Source: Actinomycetes bacterium (lineage in GTDB: Bacteria > Actinomycetota > Actinomycetes > Actinomycetales > Cellulomonadaceae). Taken from it: DNA of 14,661 nt. Position numbers and translations under genes: made by a program. Positions within the stretch are counted from its first letter, which is position 1. Every line of letters begins with the position of its first letter. Positions 1 to 9,344 of the stretch are shown here, piece after piece. The stretch spans positions 1 to 14,661 of the forward strand of contig JAEZZV010000356.1 of assembly GCA_023418375.1 (NCBI GenBank), in the 5' to 3' direction. The notes under the pieces were generated by a model, which did not search any database, was not told the DNA's origin, and was given only the letters and a program-made list of their open reading frames with translations.

Positions 1-1037
1 CGGCGGTACAGGTCGTTCAGGTCGCTCGTCGCGAAGCGGCCACCGTCGAGCTGCACCATCGGGCGCAGGTCCGGCGGGATGACCGGGACGGCGTCGAGCA
101 CCATCGCCTCGGGGCTGTTGTTCGTCGTGAGGAACGCGTTGACGACCTTGAGCCGCTTGAGCGCGCGGGTCTTCCGCTGGCCCTTGCCGTTCTTGATGAT
201 GTCGCGCAGGTTCTCGGCCTCGGCCTCGAGGTCGAAGGACTGCAGCCGCTTCTGGATGGCGGCCGCGCCCATCGAGCCCTTGAAGTAGATGCCGTAGCGG
301 TCGACGAGCTGGCGGTAGAGCGACTCGTCGCCCTCGAGGTCGGCGACCTTGAGGTTCACGAAGCGGTCCCAGACCTGCTCGAGCCGCTCGATCTCGGCGT
401 CGGCGCGCTTGCGGATCTGCGCCATCTCGCGCTCGGCGGAGTCGCGCACCTTGCGCCGGGCGTCGGACTTGGCGCCCTCGGCCTCGAGCTGCGCGAGGTC
501 CTCCTCCAGCTTGCGCGCCCGCGCGTCGACGTCGACGTCGCGACGGTTCGCGATCTCCTTCTTCTCGAGGTCGATCTCGTTGCGCAGGTTCGGCAGGTCC
601 TCGGTCCGGCCGTCCTCGTCGACCTCGGTGATCATGTAGGCCGCGAAGTAGATGACCTTCTCGAGGTCCTTCGGGGCGAGGTCGAGCAGGTAGCCGAGGC
701 GCGACGGGACGCCCTTGAAGAACCAGATGTGCGTGACGGGCGCCGCGAGCTCGATGTGGCCCATGCGCTCACGACGGACCTTCGAGCGCGTCACCTCGAC
801 GCCGCAGCGCTCGCAGATGATGCCCTTGAAGCGCACGCGCTTGTACTTGCCGCAGTAGCACTCCCAGTCCCGGGTGGGGCCGAAGATCTTCTCGCAGAAG
901 AGGCCGTCCTTCTCCGGCTTCAGCGTGCGGTAGTTGATGGTCTCGGGCTTCTTGACCTCGCCGTGGGACCAGGCGCGGATGTCCTCTGCCGTCGCGAGAC
1001 CGATACGCAGCTCGTCGAAGACGTTGACGTCGAGCAA
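1..1037 (-). CDS. rpoC: DNA-directed RNA polymerase subunit beta' (N-terminal part, continues off the left edge)
   Basis: Largest catalytic subunit of RNA polymerase; with RpoB it forms the DNA channel and active site. The window holds the first 345 residues; the active-site aspartates and the rest lie beyond base 1. The chosen start is the TTG at 1037-1035, giving MLDVNVFDELRIGLATAEDI, the usual actinobacterial N-terminus, with a purine-rich AAGGAAG/TAGGA ribosome site just upstream. The N-terminal zinc finger is intact, with cysteines at about residues 60, 62, 75 and 78 (CYCGKYKR...CERCG), followed by the conserved RRERMGHIELA and FFKGVPSRLGYLLDL segments. A charged coiled-coil-like stretch rich in E, R and K follows at about residues 140-220. 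It lies 103 bp downstream of rpoB and is expected to be co-transcribed with it. Nothing suggests damage; it is partial only because of the window edge. Confidence 0.98.
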   Translation of the reverse strand, partial: MLDVNVFDELRIGLATAEDIRAWSHGEVKKPETINYRTLKPEKDGLFCEKIFGPTRDWECYCGKYKRVRFKGIICERCGVEVTRSKVRRERMGHIELAAPVTHIWFFKGVPSRLGYLLDLAPKDLEKVIYFAAYMITEVDEDGRTEDLPNLRNEIDLEKKEIANRRDVDVDARARKLEEDLAQLEAEGAKSDARRKVRDSAEREMAQIRKRADAEIERLEQVWDRFVNLKVADLEGDESLYRQLVDRYGIYFKGSMGAAAIQKRLQSFDLEAEAENLRDIIKNGKGQRKTRALKRLKVVNAFLTTNNSPEAMVLDAVPVIPPDLRPMVQLDGGRFATSDLNDLYR

Positions 1038-1140
1038 GGTGTCCTACTTCCTTCGAATGGTGTTCACCGGTGGCCGGTGGGCCGGAGGCCGACTCCTCCC
1101 CGCGCGCGCCGGCGGGCGCAGGCGGGGAGGGTCGGCGAGG
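1038..1140 (-). other. rpoB-rpoC intercistronic hairpin region
   Basis: The 103-bp gap contains a long GC-rich inverted repeat: arms at 1088-1103 and 1122-1136 pair with one extra base, and inside them GCGCC (1106-1110) pairs with GGCGC (1115-1119). No T-run follows on the transcribed strand, and rpoC must be transcribed through it, so an mRNA processing, stability or partial attenuation element is more likely than a full terminator. The function is inferred. Confidence 0.5.
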
Positions 1141-4647
<3,507 letters not shown>

Positions 4648-4713
4648 GAGGGGTCCTTCCCTGCGGATCGTGTGCACGCGCGCAGCGTTGTGGCCTACCC
4701 TGCTCATCTGCTC

Positions 4714-4752
4714 CGTGACGACCGTCGATCGTCACGAGCCCATGACGATCGA
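4714..4752 (-). promoter_or_regulatory. rpoB leader: two mutually exclusive hairpins
   Basis: In the rpoB leader the 10-mer TCGATCGTCA (transcript sense, 4752-4743) has a perfect complement, TGACGATCGA (4734-4725), with an 8-nt loop. The overlapping CGTGACGA (transcript sense, 4736-4729) also pairs perfectly with TCGTCACG (4721-4714), with a 7-nt loop. Both stems use 4729-4734, so only one can form at a time. This resembles an alternative-structure switch, or alternatively three copies of a TCGTCA/TGACGA half-site bound by a protein. It lies between the predicted transcription start (about 4817) and the TTG start (4647). The role is inferred. Confidence 0.5.
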
Positions 4753-4823
4753 TCCGGCACCCGGGCAGCGCTCGGGACCGTGGGGCGGATGAGGGGTACG
4801 GGCACAAGCCAGCGCAAAGCGCT

Positions 4824-4853
4824 AGCGTACTCATCTCCGCCAGCCCTGTCCAA
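4824..4853 (-). promoter_or_regulatory. Predicted rpoBC promoter
   Basis: On the minus strand a -35-like TTGGAC (4853-4848) and a -10-like TACGCT (4829-4824) are separated by 18 bp, fitting a primary (housekeeping) sigma factor promoter. A start near 4817 would give a leader of about 170 nt before the rpoB TTG. It lies downstream of the rplL terminator, so rpoBC can be transcribed independently of rplJL. The rest of the 428-bp gap between rplL and rpoB, from 4854 to 4991, shows nothing I can identify. Confidence 0.6.
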
Positions 4854-4991
4854 CGAGCCTCACCTTTGCTCACCGGTCACGGGCGCGTCGCCTTGACGGA
4901 CGGCATCGGACGTCGCACCATCCGCGGCTCCGCGTGGCGAGTCCGTCCCTCCCGCTCCGGTCGGCGGCACGGGGCGCCAGGGACGCACGAA

Positions 4992-5019
4992 GGCCCGCCC
5001 CCGTCGCCGGGAGCGGGCC
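4992..5019 (-). terminator. Rho-independent-type terminator after rplL
   Basis: A strong inverted repeat lies about 57 nt downstream of the rplL stop: GGCCCGC (5019-5013 in transcript sense) pairs with GCGGGCC (4998-4992). The stem extends inward through a T-G pair and CCC/GGG to about 11 bp, closing on a 6-nt loop. A TTCGT tail follows rather than a true U-tract, as is common for actinobacterial terminators. Confidence 0.75.
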
Positions 5020-5075
5020 CTCGTCACGCGGCCGGAGCCGCGGGGTCACGCTGGGTCGTGCAGGTCAGGCAGACG

Positions 5076-5462
5076 TCACTTGAGGGTGACGGTCGCGCCG
5101 GCGCCCTCGAGCTGCGCCTTCGCCTTGTCGGCCGTCTCCTTGTTGACGCCCTCGAGGACGGGCTTCGGGGCGCCGTCGACCAGGTCCTTGGCCTCCTTGA
5201 GGCCGAGGCTGGTGAGGGCGCGCACCTCCTTGATGACCTGGATCTTCTTGTCGCCGGCGGCCTCGAGGACGACGTCGAACTCCGTCTTCTCCTCGACCTC
5301 CTCGGCGGCGGCGGCCGGGCCGGCCGCGGCGGCCACGGCCGCGACGGGCGCGGCGGCGGTGACCTCGAAGACCTCCTCGAACTTCTTCACGAAGTCCGAG
5401 AGCTCGATGAGGGTGAGCTCCTTGAAAGCGTCGATCAGCTCGTCGATGGTGAGCTTCGCCAT
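5076..5462 (-). CDS. rplL: 50S ribosomal protein L7/L12
   Basis: Stalk protein of the large ribosomal subunit; dimers bind L10 and recruit and activate the translational GTPases (EF-Tu, EF-G, IF2, RF3). At 128 aa the length is normal. The N-terminal dimerisation and L10-binding helices cover about residues 1-33 (MAKLTIDELIDAFKELTLIE), an Ala/Pro/Val-rich hinge covers about 34-54, and the globular C-terminal domain covers about 58-128, with the conserved KIQVIKEVRALTSLGLKEAK factor-binding region at 73-92. The ATG at 5462 has AAAGGA about 8 nt upstream. It follows rplJ by 66 bp without an evident promoter, so the two form one operon, closed by the hairpin at 4992-5019. Confidence 0.98.
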   Translation of the reverse strand: MAKLTIDELIDAFKELTLIELSDFVKKFEEVFEVTAAAPVAAVAAAAGPAAAAEEVEEKTEFDVVLEAAGDKKIQVIKEVRALTSLGLKEAKDLVDGAPKPVLEGVNKETADKAKAQLEGAGATVTLK

Positions 5463-5528
5463 GATGGCGGTCCTTTCAGTTGCCCTGCACGGACGGCAGG
5501 TGTCGGTGGTTGCAGACGCAGAGGGCCG

Positions 5529-6056
5529 TCAGGCCGCCTGCTCGGTGGCCCGCTTCTCGCGCAGGGCGTCGATGGTGCGAACGGCCTCGCCGGTCTTCGC
5601 GGTGAACATGTAGGCGGCCTGGAACAGCTTCGCCTTCATGGCGCCGGCCGCCTTGGCCAGCAGGACCTCACGCGACTCGAGGTCGGCGAGGGTCGAGATG
5701 TCCGCCGCGGTGACGATGCGGCCGTCGAGGACGCCGCCCTTCACCACGAGCTGGTTGTTGGCCTTGGCGAAGTCACGCAGGCTCTTCGCCACCGCCACCG
5801 GGTCACCGGTGACGAAGGCGATCGCGGACGGGCCGGTCAGCTGCGCGTCGAAGCCCTCGACACCAGCCTCACGGGCCGCGATGGCGGACAGCGTGTTCTT
5901 CACCACGGCGTAGGTGGCGTTGCCACCGAGGGCGCGGCGCAGCGTCTTCAGCTGCGCGACGCTCAGTCCGCGGTACTCGGTGAGCACGACCGCGTTCGCG
6001 GTACGGAACCGCTCGGTCAGCTCGGCGACCGCGGCTGCCTTGTCAGGCCTCGCCAT
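5529..6056 (-). CDS. rplJ: 50S ribosomal protein L10
   Basis: Base of the ribosomal stalk: binds 23S rRNA through its N-terminal domain and L7/L12 dimers through its C-terminal helix. The protein is 175 aa, as usual for actinobacteria. The conserved N-terminal pattern is visible (ALTEYRGLS-like VVLTEYRGLSVAQLKTLRRAL at about residues 23-43 and VVKNTL at about 51-56), as is the Ala-rich helical end. The start is the ATG at 6056-6054 with GGAAGGA 5 nt upstream. In many bacteria the L10-L12 complex represses its own operon by binding the rplJ leader; the long structured leader here fits that mechanism. It is transcribed together with rplL and apparently separately from rplK-rplA, since a strong terminator and a promoter lie between them. 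Confidence 0.98.
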   Translation of the reverse strand: MARPDKAAAVAELTERFRTANAVVLTEYRGLSVAQLKTLRRALGGNATYAVVKNTLSAIAAREAGVEGFDAQLTGPSAIAFVTGDPVAVAKSLRDFAKANNQLVVKGGVLDGRIVTAADISTLADLESREVLLAKAAGAMKAKLFQAAYMFTAKTGEAVRTIDALREKRATEQAA

Positions 6057-6256
6057 GTCGATCCTTCCGGTAATGGTGCCGCCGGGCGTCCTACCGGGTC
6101 CTCACATGACGAGAGCCCCGGCGCAGGCGCGGGGCTCCGGGGGCGTCCGACGTCGTCGGGCACCTGTGAACTCTCGCCTGCGCGGGCCTCCGCCGGAGCG
6201 GGACTTCGGTCGCCCCCCGGAGGGGAGCGGACGACCTGCGGTCTTGGGCGTCGTCC
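6057..6256 (-). promoter_or_regulatory. Candidate L10 leader with attenuator hairpin
   Basis: The leader of about 190 nt before rplJ is rich in structure. A terminator-like hairpin has perfect 8-bp arms (GAGCCCCG at 6137-6130 and CGGGGCTC at 6120-6113, transcript sense) around a 9-nt loop containing CGCCTGCG (6129-6122). Upstream, CGCAGGCG (6182-6175) is an exact complement of that loop, directly followed by a GAGAGTTCACAGGTGC segment whose AGGTGC end recalls the known L10 leader core. An AAGACCGCAGGTC element lies nearer the 5' end (about 6245-6233). The location and motifs fit the ribosomal protein L10 leader family; the match to the Rfam L10_leader model is from memory and not computed. 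Confidence 0.6.
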
Positions 6257-6286
6257 AGGGTACGCGACGCGCGGGCCCCGCCCCAA
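6257..6286 (-). promoter_or_regulatory. Predicted rplJL promoter
   Basis: A -35-like TTGGGG (6286-6281) and a -10-like TACCCT (6262-6257) lie 18 bp apart on the minus strand, downstream of the rplA terminator. The predicted start near 6250 gives a leader of about 190 nt. The spacing equals that of the predicted rpoBC promoter, supporting a shared sigma factor. The -35 match is modest. Confidence 0.5.
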
Positions 6287-6311
6287 ATCGTCGCCGGCTT
6301 CGCGGCTGCCG

Positions 6312-6382
6312 CTCGAGTGGAACGCACCGGGAGCAGAACGTTCCACTCGGACGCGAAACCCTGCACCTTCGTTCCACTCGAG
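6312..6382. repeat. Three copies of an 11-bp element upstream of the rplJ promoter
   Basis: CGTTCCACTCG occurs exactly at 6339-6349 and 6370-6380, and in inverted orientation (CGAGTGGAACG) at 6314-6324. The first and third copies share 13 bp (including GAG/CTC). The inverted pair is separated by 14 bp; the two direct copies are 31 bp apart, about three helical turns. The copies lie about 69 to 125 bp upstream of the predicted rplJ start, after the rplA terminator. Binding sites of a transcription factor are the simplest reading. I do not recognise the regulator. Confidence 0.6.
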
Positions 6383-6399
6383 GAGTGGGGCCCGACGCG

Positions 6400-6434
6400 C
6401 GGAGGCCCGGACCGACGTGCGGTCCGGGCCTCCG
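6400..6434 (-). terminator. Terminator of the rplK-rplA unit
   Basis: A perfect 14-bp inverted repeat (CGGAGGCCCGGACC at 6400-6413, complement at 6421-6434) with a 7-nt loop lies 25 nt after the rplA stop. It has no marked U-tract, as is common for actinobacterial terminators. It separates rplK-rplA from rplJ-rplL. Confidence 0.8.
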
Positions 6435-6458
6435 TGGCGTGTCAGGCGAGGGGCGTCG

Positions 6459-7178
6459 TCAGGCGACGTCCTCCTCGGCCATGAGGTTGCGCGTGCGGTT
6501 CGGGTCGAGCGGGACGCTCGGGCCCATGCTCGAGGTCACGAAGGCCTTGAGCACGTAGCGGCCCTTCGACGCGGCCGGCTTGAGCCGGAGCACCTCCTCG
6601 AGCGCCGCGGAGTAGTTCTCGACCAGGGACTGGTCGTCGAACGACGCCTTGCCGATGATGAAGTGCAGGTTCGCGTGCTTGTCGACGCGGAACTCGATCT
6701 TGCCGCCCTTGATGTCCGTGACCGCCTTCGCGACGTCCATCGTGACCGTGCCGGTCTTGGGGTTCGGCATGAGGCCGCGCGGGCCGAGCACCTTGCCCAG
6801 GCGACCGACCTTGCCCATGAGGTCCGGCGTCGCGACCGCGGCGTCGAAGTCCGTGTAGCCCGCGGCGACCTTCTCGATGAGCTCGTCGCCGCCGACCTCG
6901 TCAGCACCCGCGGCGATGGCCTGCTCGGCCCTCTCGCCGACGGCGAAGACGAGCACGCGCGCCGTCTTGCCGGTGCCGTGCGGGAGGTTCACGGTGCCAC
7001 GGACCATCTGGTCCGCCTTGCGCGGGTCGACACCGAGGCGGAAGGCCACCTCGATGGTCGCGTCGTACTTGGTCACCGACGTCGCCTTCGCGAGCCGGAT
7101 CGCCTCGAGGGGCGCGTAGACCCGCGCGCGGTCGATCTTCTCCGCGGCGGCGCGGTACGCCTTGCTGCGCTGTGCCAT
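6459..7178 (-). CDS. rplA: 50S ribosomal protein L1
   Basis: L1 stalk protein at the E site; helps release deacylated tRNA and, in many bacteria, represses its own mRNA translation. The protein is 239 aa, normal for the family. The L1 signature is present at about residues 132-146 (GPRGLMPNPKTGTVT), with the N-terminal MAQRSKAYRAAAEKIDRARV and the VDPRKADQMVRGTVNLPHGT segment at about 50-69. The ATG at 7178 has AAGGAG about 8 nt upstream. It is 92 bp downstream of rplK with no recognisable promoter between, so the two are probably co-transcribed, and it is followed by a very strong terminator. No unusual features. Confidence 0.98.
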   Translation of the reverse strand: MAQRSKAYRAAAEKIDRARVYAPLEAIRLAKATSVTKYDATIEVAFRLGVDPRKADQMVRGTVNLPHGTGKTARVLVFAVGERAEQAIAAGADEVGGDELIEKVAAGYTDFDAAVATPDLMGKVGRLGKVLGPRGLMPNPKTGTVTMDVAKAVTDIKGGKIEFRVDKHANLHFIIGKASFDDQSLVENYSAALEEVLRLKPAASKGRYVLKAFVTSSMGPSVPLDPNRTRNLMAEEDVA

Positions 7179-7238
7179 CTGCTCTTCTCCTTGTTCTCAG
7201 CAGTCGTGGTCCGGGCCAGCGCCTGGCCCTGCCACTGC

Positions 7239-7261
7239 GTCCGGGCCGGTCAGCCCCGGAC
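7239..7261 (-). other. Hairpin in the rplK-rplA gap
   Basis: GTCCGGG (7239-7245) and CCCGGAC (7255-7261) form a perfect 7-bp stem with a 9-nt loop, 9 nt after the rplK stop codon. It may be a weak attenuator, a processing site, or an L1-binding mimic upstream of rplA. The function is inferred only from its position. Confidence 0.35.
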
Positions 7262-7270
7262 GGGGTGTCC

Positions 7271-7702
7271 TCAGCCCTGGACGGTGATGCCCATCGAGCG
7301 GGCCGTGCCCGCCACGATCTTCATCGCGGCCTCGATGTCGTTCGCGTTGAGGTCCTCGAGCTTCGTCTGGGCGATCTCGCGCACCTGGTCCTGCGTCAGC
7401 GACGCGACCTTGGTGGTGTGCGGGGTGGGCGAGCCCTTGGCCACGCCGGCCGCCTTCTTGATGAGCTCCGCCGCCGGCGGGGTCTTCGTGACGAAGGTGA
7501 ACGAGCGGTCCTCGTAGACCGTGATCTCGACGGGGATGACGTTGCCCCGCTGCGACTCGGTCGCCGCGTTGTAGGCCTTGCAGAACTCCATGATGTTGAC
7601 GCCGTGCTGACCAAGCGCCGGGCCGATCGGCGGGGCGGGGGTCGCCGCACCGGCGTTGATCTGGAGCTTGATCAGGCCGGCGACCTTCTTCTTCGGGGGC
7701 AT
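7271..7702 (-). CDS. rplK: 50S ribosomal protein L11
   Basis: Binds the GTPase-associated centre of 23S rRNA with L10/L12, is required for stringent-response signalling by RelA, and forms the thiopeptide (thiostrepton) site. The protein is 143 aa, full length. The N-terminal domain carries the conserved PAPPIGPALGQHGVNIMEFC segment (about residues 22-41), including the prolines implicated in thiopeptide binding, and the C-terminal rRNA-binding domain follows (KTPPAAELIKKAAG and AMKIVAGTARSMGI). The ATG at 7702 is preceded by GGAAGG about 4-5 nt upstream. It is first of the rplK-rplA pair, 91 bp downstream of nusG; I see no clear -10/-35 pair in that gap, so read-through from secE-nusG is possible. 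Confidence 0.98.
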   Translation of the reverse strand: MPPKKKVAGLIKLQINAGAATPAPPIGPALGQHGVNIMEFCKAYNAATESQRGNVIPVEITVYEDRSFTFVTKTPPAAELIKKAAGVAKGSPTPHTTKVASLTQDQVREIAQTKLEDLNANDIEAAMKIVAGTARSMGITVQG

Positions 7703-7793
7703 GATGCCTTCCGTTCCGTTCGTGGGCCGACGCCGTGGGCGATGACCCGGTTGCAGTGCCCGGCCGCGGTCGCGGGCGGGCTGTCCGTCCGAC

Positions 7794-8558
7794 TCAGATC
7801 TTGGCGACCTGGTTGAACGAGAGCTCGACCGGGGTCTCCCGGCCGAAGATCGAGACGAGCACCTTGAGCTTCTGCGCCTCGGCGTTGATCTCGGAGATCG
7901 TGGCCGGCAGCGTGTCGAACGGGCCGTCGGTGACCGTGACGGACTCGCCGACCGTGAAGTCGACGTCGATCGTCTTGGCGGCCGCGGCCTTCTGCGGGAC
8001 GGCGGCCGGCGCGAGCGTCGGCGCGAGCATCGAGAAGACCTCGTCGAGCGTCAGCGGGACCGGCTGGTGGGTGTGCCCGACGAACCCGGTGACGCCGGGG
8101 GTGTGCCGGACGGCGCCCCACGACTCGTCGGTGAGATCCATCCGCACGAGGACGTAGCCCGGGATCCGCACCCGGCGCACGACCTTGCGCTGGGCGTTCT
8201 TGATCTCGACGACCTCTTCCATCGGGACCTCGACCTGGAAGATGAAGTCCTCCATGTTGAGGCTCTGGATGCGGTTCTCCAGGTTCGCCTTCACGCGGTT
8301 CTCGTAGCCCGCGTAGGAGTGGATGACGTACCAGTCGCCGGGCAGCCGGCGCAGCTTGGTCTTGAACTCCACGACCGGGTCCACGACCTCGTCGTCGACG
8401 TCGGCCACCTCGTCGGCAGCGGCGGCCGGGGCCTCGTCGGCCACGGGCGACTCGTCCACCGGCTCCGCGGTGGCGTCGGCGTCGGTCAGCGCCTCGTCCG
8501 CGCCGTCCTCGGGCAGCGTCGGGTCCTGCTCGAGCGGCTCCAGCGACTCCTGGGACAC
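7794..8558 (-). CDS. nusG: Transcription termination/antitermination factor NusG
   Basis: Elongation factor binding the RNA polymerase clamp by its NGN domain and, by its KOW domain, either Rho or ribosomal protein S10, so coupling transcription to translation or termination. The protein is 254 aa, longer than the E. coli form because of an acidic, Ala/Asp/Glu-rich, probably disordered N-terminal extension (about residues 1-72), typical of actinobacteria. NGN covers about 75-170 (DWYVIHSYAGYENRVKANLE, with RIPGYVLVRMDL later); an Ala-rich linker follows; KOW lies at about 200-254 (FTVGESVTVTDGPFDTLPAT). The start is the GTG at 8558 with a weak AGG about 8 nt upstream. It is 93 bp downstream of secE, a pairing conserved across bacteria. 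Confidence 0.97.
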   Translation of the reverse strand: MSQESLEPLEQDPTLPEDGADEALTDADATAEPVDESPVADEAPAAAADEVADVDDEVVDPVVEFKTKLRRLPGDWYVIHSYAGYENRVKANLENRIQSLNMEDFIFQVEVPMEEVVEIKNAQRKVVRRVRIPGYVLVRMDLTDESWGAVRHTPGVTGFVGHTHQPVPLTLDEVFSMLAPTLAPAAVPQKAAAAKTIDVDFTVGESVTVTDGPFDTLPATISEINAEAQKLKVLVSIFGRETPVELSFNQVAKI

Positions 8559-8600
8559 GAGGTGAACCTGCTTTCTGTCTGCTTGTCTGCGGTGGTCTTG

Positions 8601-8625
8601 CGGTGGGCGTTCGGTGGGCGTTCGG
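8601..8625. repeat. 11-bp tandem repeat in the secE-nusG gap
   Basis: CGGTGGGCGTT is repeated twice head-to-tail (8601-8611, 8612-8622) with a further partial CGG. It is a short non-coding duplication, probably from slippage; no function is evident. Confidence 0.5.
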
Positions 8626-8651
8626 GTGTCGGGCGCCGGACGCGGCCGACG

Positions 8652-8936
8652 TCAGCCCCCGAACACCGTCCGCGTCAGCGAGCCCACGCCGAGGTCGACC
8701 AGGGTCACGAACGCCATCACGGCGGCGACGAACACGAGCACGGCCGTCGCGTAGCCGATGAGGTCGTTGCGGCTCGGCCGGACGACCTTCTTCAGCTCGG
8801 CGACCACCTGACGCACGAACCGGGCGAGCCGGCCGAAGACGCCGAGGTCCTCGGCGGCCTTCTTCCCACCGGGCCGCGGCGCAGGGCGCCGGGTGCTGTC
8901 GGCGCCCTGGGCGCCTGCCCGAGCGGAATCGCTCAC
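8652..8936 (-). CDS. secE: Preprotein translocase subunit SecE
   Basis: Small essential membrane subunit that clamps SecY in the Sec translocon. The 94-aa protein begins at the GTG at 8936 (MSDSARAGAQGADSTRRP), with a purine-rich GGGAACGAGA just upstream. It has a basic, Pro/Gly-rich N-terminal tail (1-30), an amphipathic helix (about 33-52, FGRLARFVRQVVAELKKVV), the conserved hinge (RPSRNDLIGY, about 53-62, with Arg where many SecE proteins have Trp), and a single transmembrane segment at about 60-82 (ATAVLVFVAAVMAFVTLVDL). The length and one-TM form are usual outside enterobacteria. It is downstream of tRNA-Trp by 79 bp and upstream of nusG, the canonical arrangement. The Trp to Arg difference is noted but may be lineage-normal. 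Confidence 0.95.
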   Translation of the reverse strand: MSDSARAGAQGADSTRRPAPRPGGKKAAEDLGVFGRLARFVRQVVAELKKVVRPSRNDLIGYATAVLVFVAAVMAFVTLVDLGVGSLTRTVFGG

Positions 8937-8974
8937 GTCTCGTTCCCAACGTCGAAGTGTCGCCCGGACCGGGT

Positions 8975-9000
8975 CGCCGGGGCGAAGCCCCCGCCCGGCG
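8975..9000 (-). other. GC-rich hairpin between tRNA-Trp and secE
   Basis: CGCCGGG (8975-8981) and CCCGGCG (8994-9000) are perfect complements, with further GGGG/CCCC pairing inside. On the minus strand it follows the tRNA 3' end by 15 nt, fitting a tRNA 3' processing or partial termination site. There is no U-tract. Confidence 0.45.
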
Positions 9001-9015
9001 GACGGATGCTCAACG

Positions 9016-9088
9016 CAGGGCAGGAGGGACTCGAACCCACAACCGCCGGTTTTGGAGACCGGTGCGCTGCCAATTGCGCCACTGCCCT
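9016..9088 (-). tRNA. tRNA-Trp (anticodon CCA)
   Basis: The 73-nt cloverleaf reads well on the minus strand: acceptor AGGGCAG/CTGCCCT, D-stem GCGC/GCGC, anticodon stem CCGGT/ACCGG with loop CTCCAAA (anticodon CCA), T-loop TTCGAGT and discriminator G. CCA is not encoded; CGTT follows. The T-stem GTGGG/CCCTC has a T-T mismatch at positions 50-64. A tRNA-Trp immediately before secE is a conserved actinobacterial arrangement. Confidence 0.97.
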
Positions 9089-9163
9089 TCAGGGACCCGC
9101 CGCCGCCGTCCCGGCGCACCTCAGAGGCGCGCCGAAGCATGGCGGACGGACCACCAGCGGTCG

Positions 9164-9194
9164 AGTGTACGGGGTCGCGGGCCGTGCGGTCGAA
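9164..9194 (-). promoter_or_regulatory. Possible promoter for tRNA-Trp (and secE-nusG)
   Basis: A -10-like TACACT (9169-9164) lies 19 bp downstream of a weak -35-like TTCGAC (9194-9189). The predicted start (about 9157) is about 70 nt before the tRNA 5' end. The rest of the 256-bp divergent gap (9089-9344) is non-coding; GCCCGGG/CCCGGGC (9226-9243) is the only other notable dyad in it. Confidence 0.4.
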
Positions 9195-9344
9195 CGGGCG
9201 CCGCGCGCTCCTCCACCCGAGCTGCGCCCGGGCCGACCCGGGCCGCCCGAGCCCACCCCGAGCCACCGCCCGAGGCGTGCCACGCCCGGTGCCCACGATG
9301 AGAACTCCCTCGGCAGGCCGCGGCCACTCTGTCAGGATTGCCGC

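Noticed and set aside
4648..4707. Earlier ATG start for rpoB at 4707
   Set aside because: The ribosome site there (GGAG) is only 3 nt from the ATG, and the extra residues do not resemble RpoB; TTG at 4647 has well-spaced AAGGA and matches mycobacterial RpoB.
6017..6377. Several small frames over the rplJ leader
   Set aside because: They are unconserved-looking Arg/Pro-rich shadows in a region explained by a promoter, leader RNA and inverted repeats.
8067..9344. Long plus-strand extension upstream of the aminotransferase
   Set aside because: The open frame reads through nusG, secE and tRNA-Trp antisense; the aminotransferase begins naturally at the GTG at 9345, with a ribosome site and family-like N-terminus.
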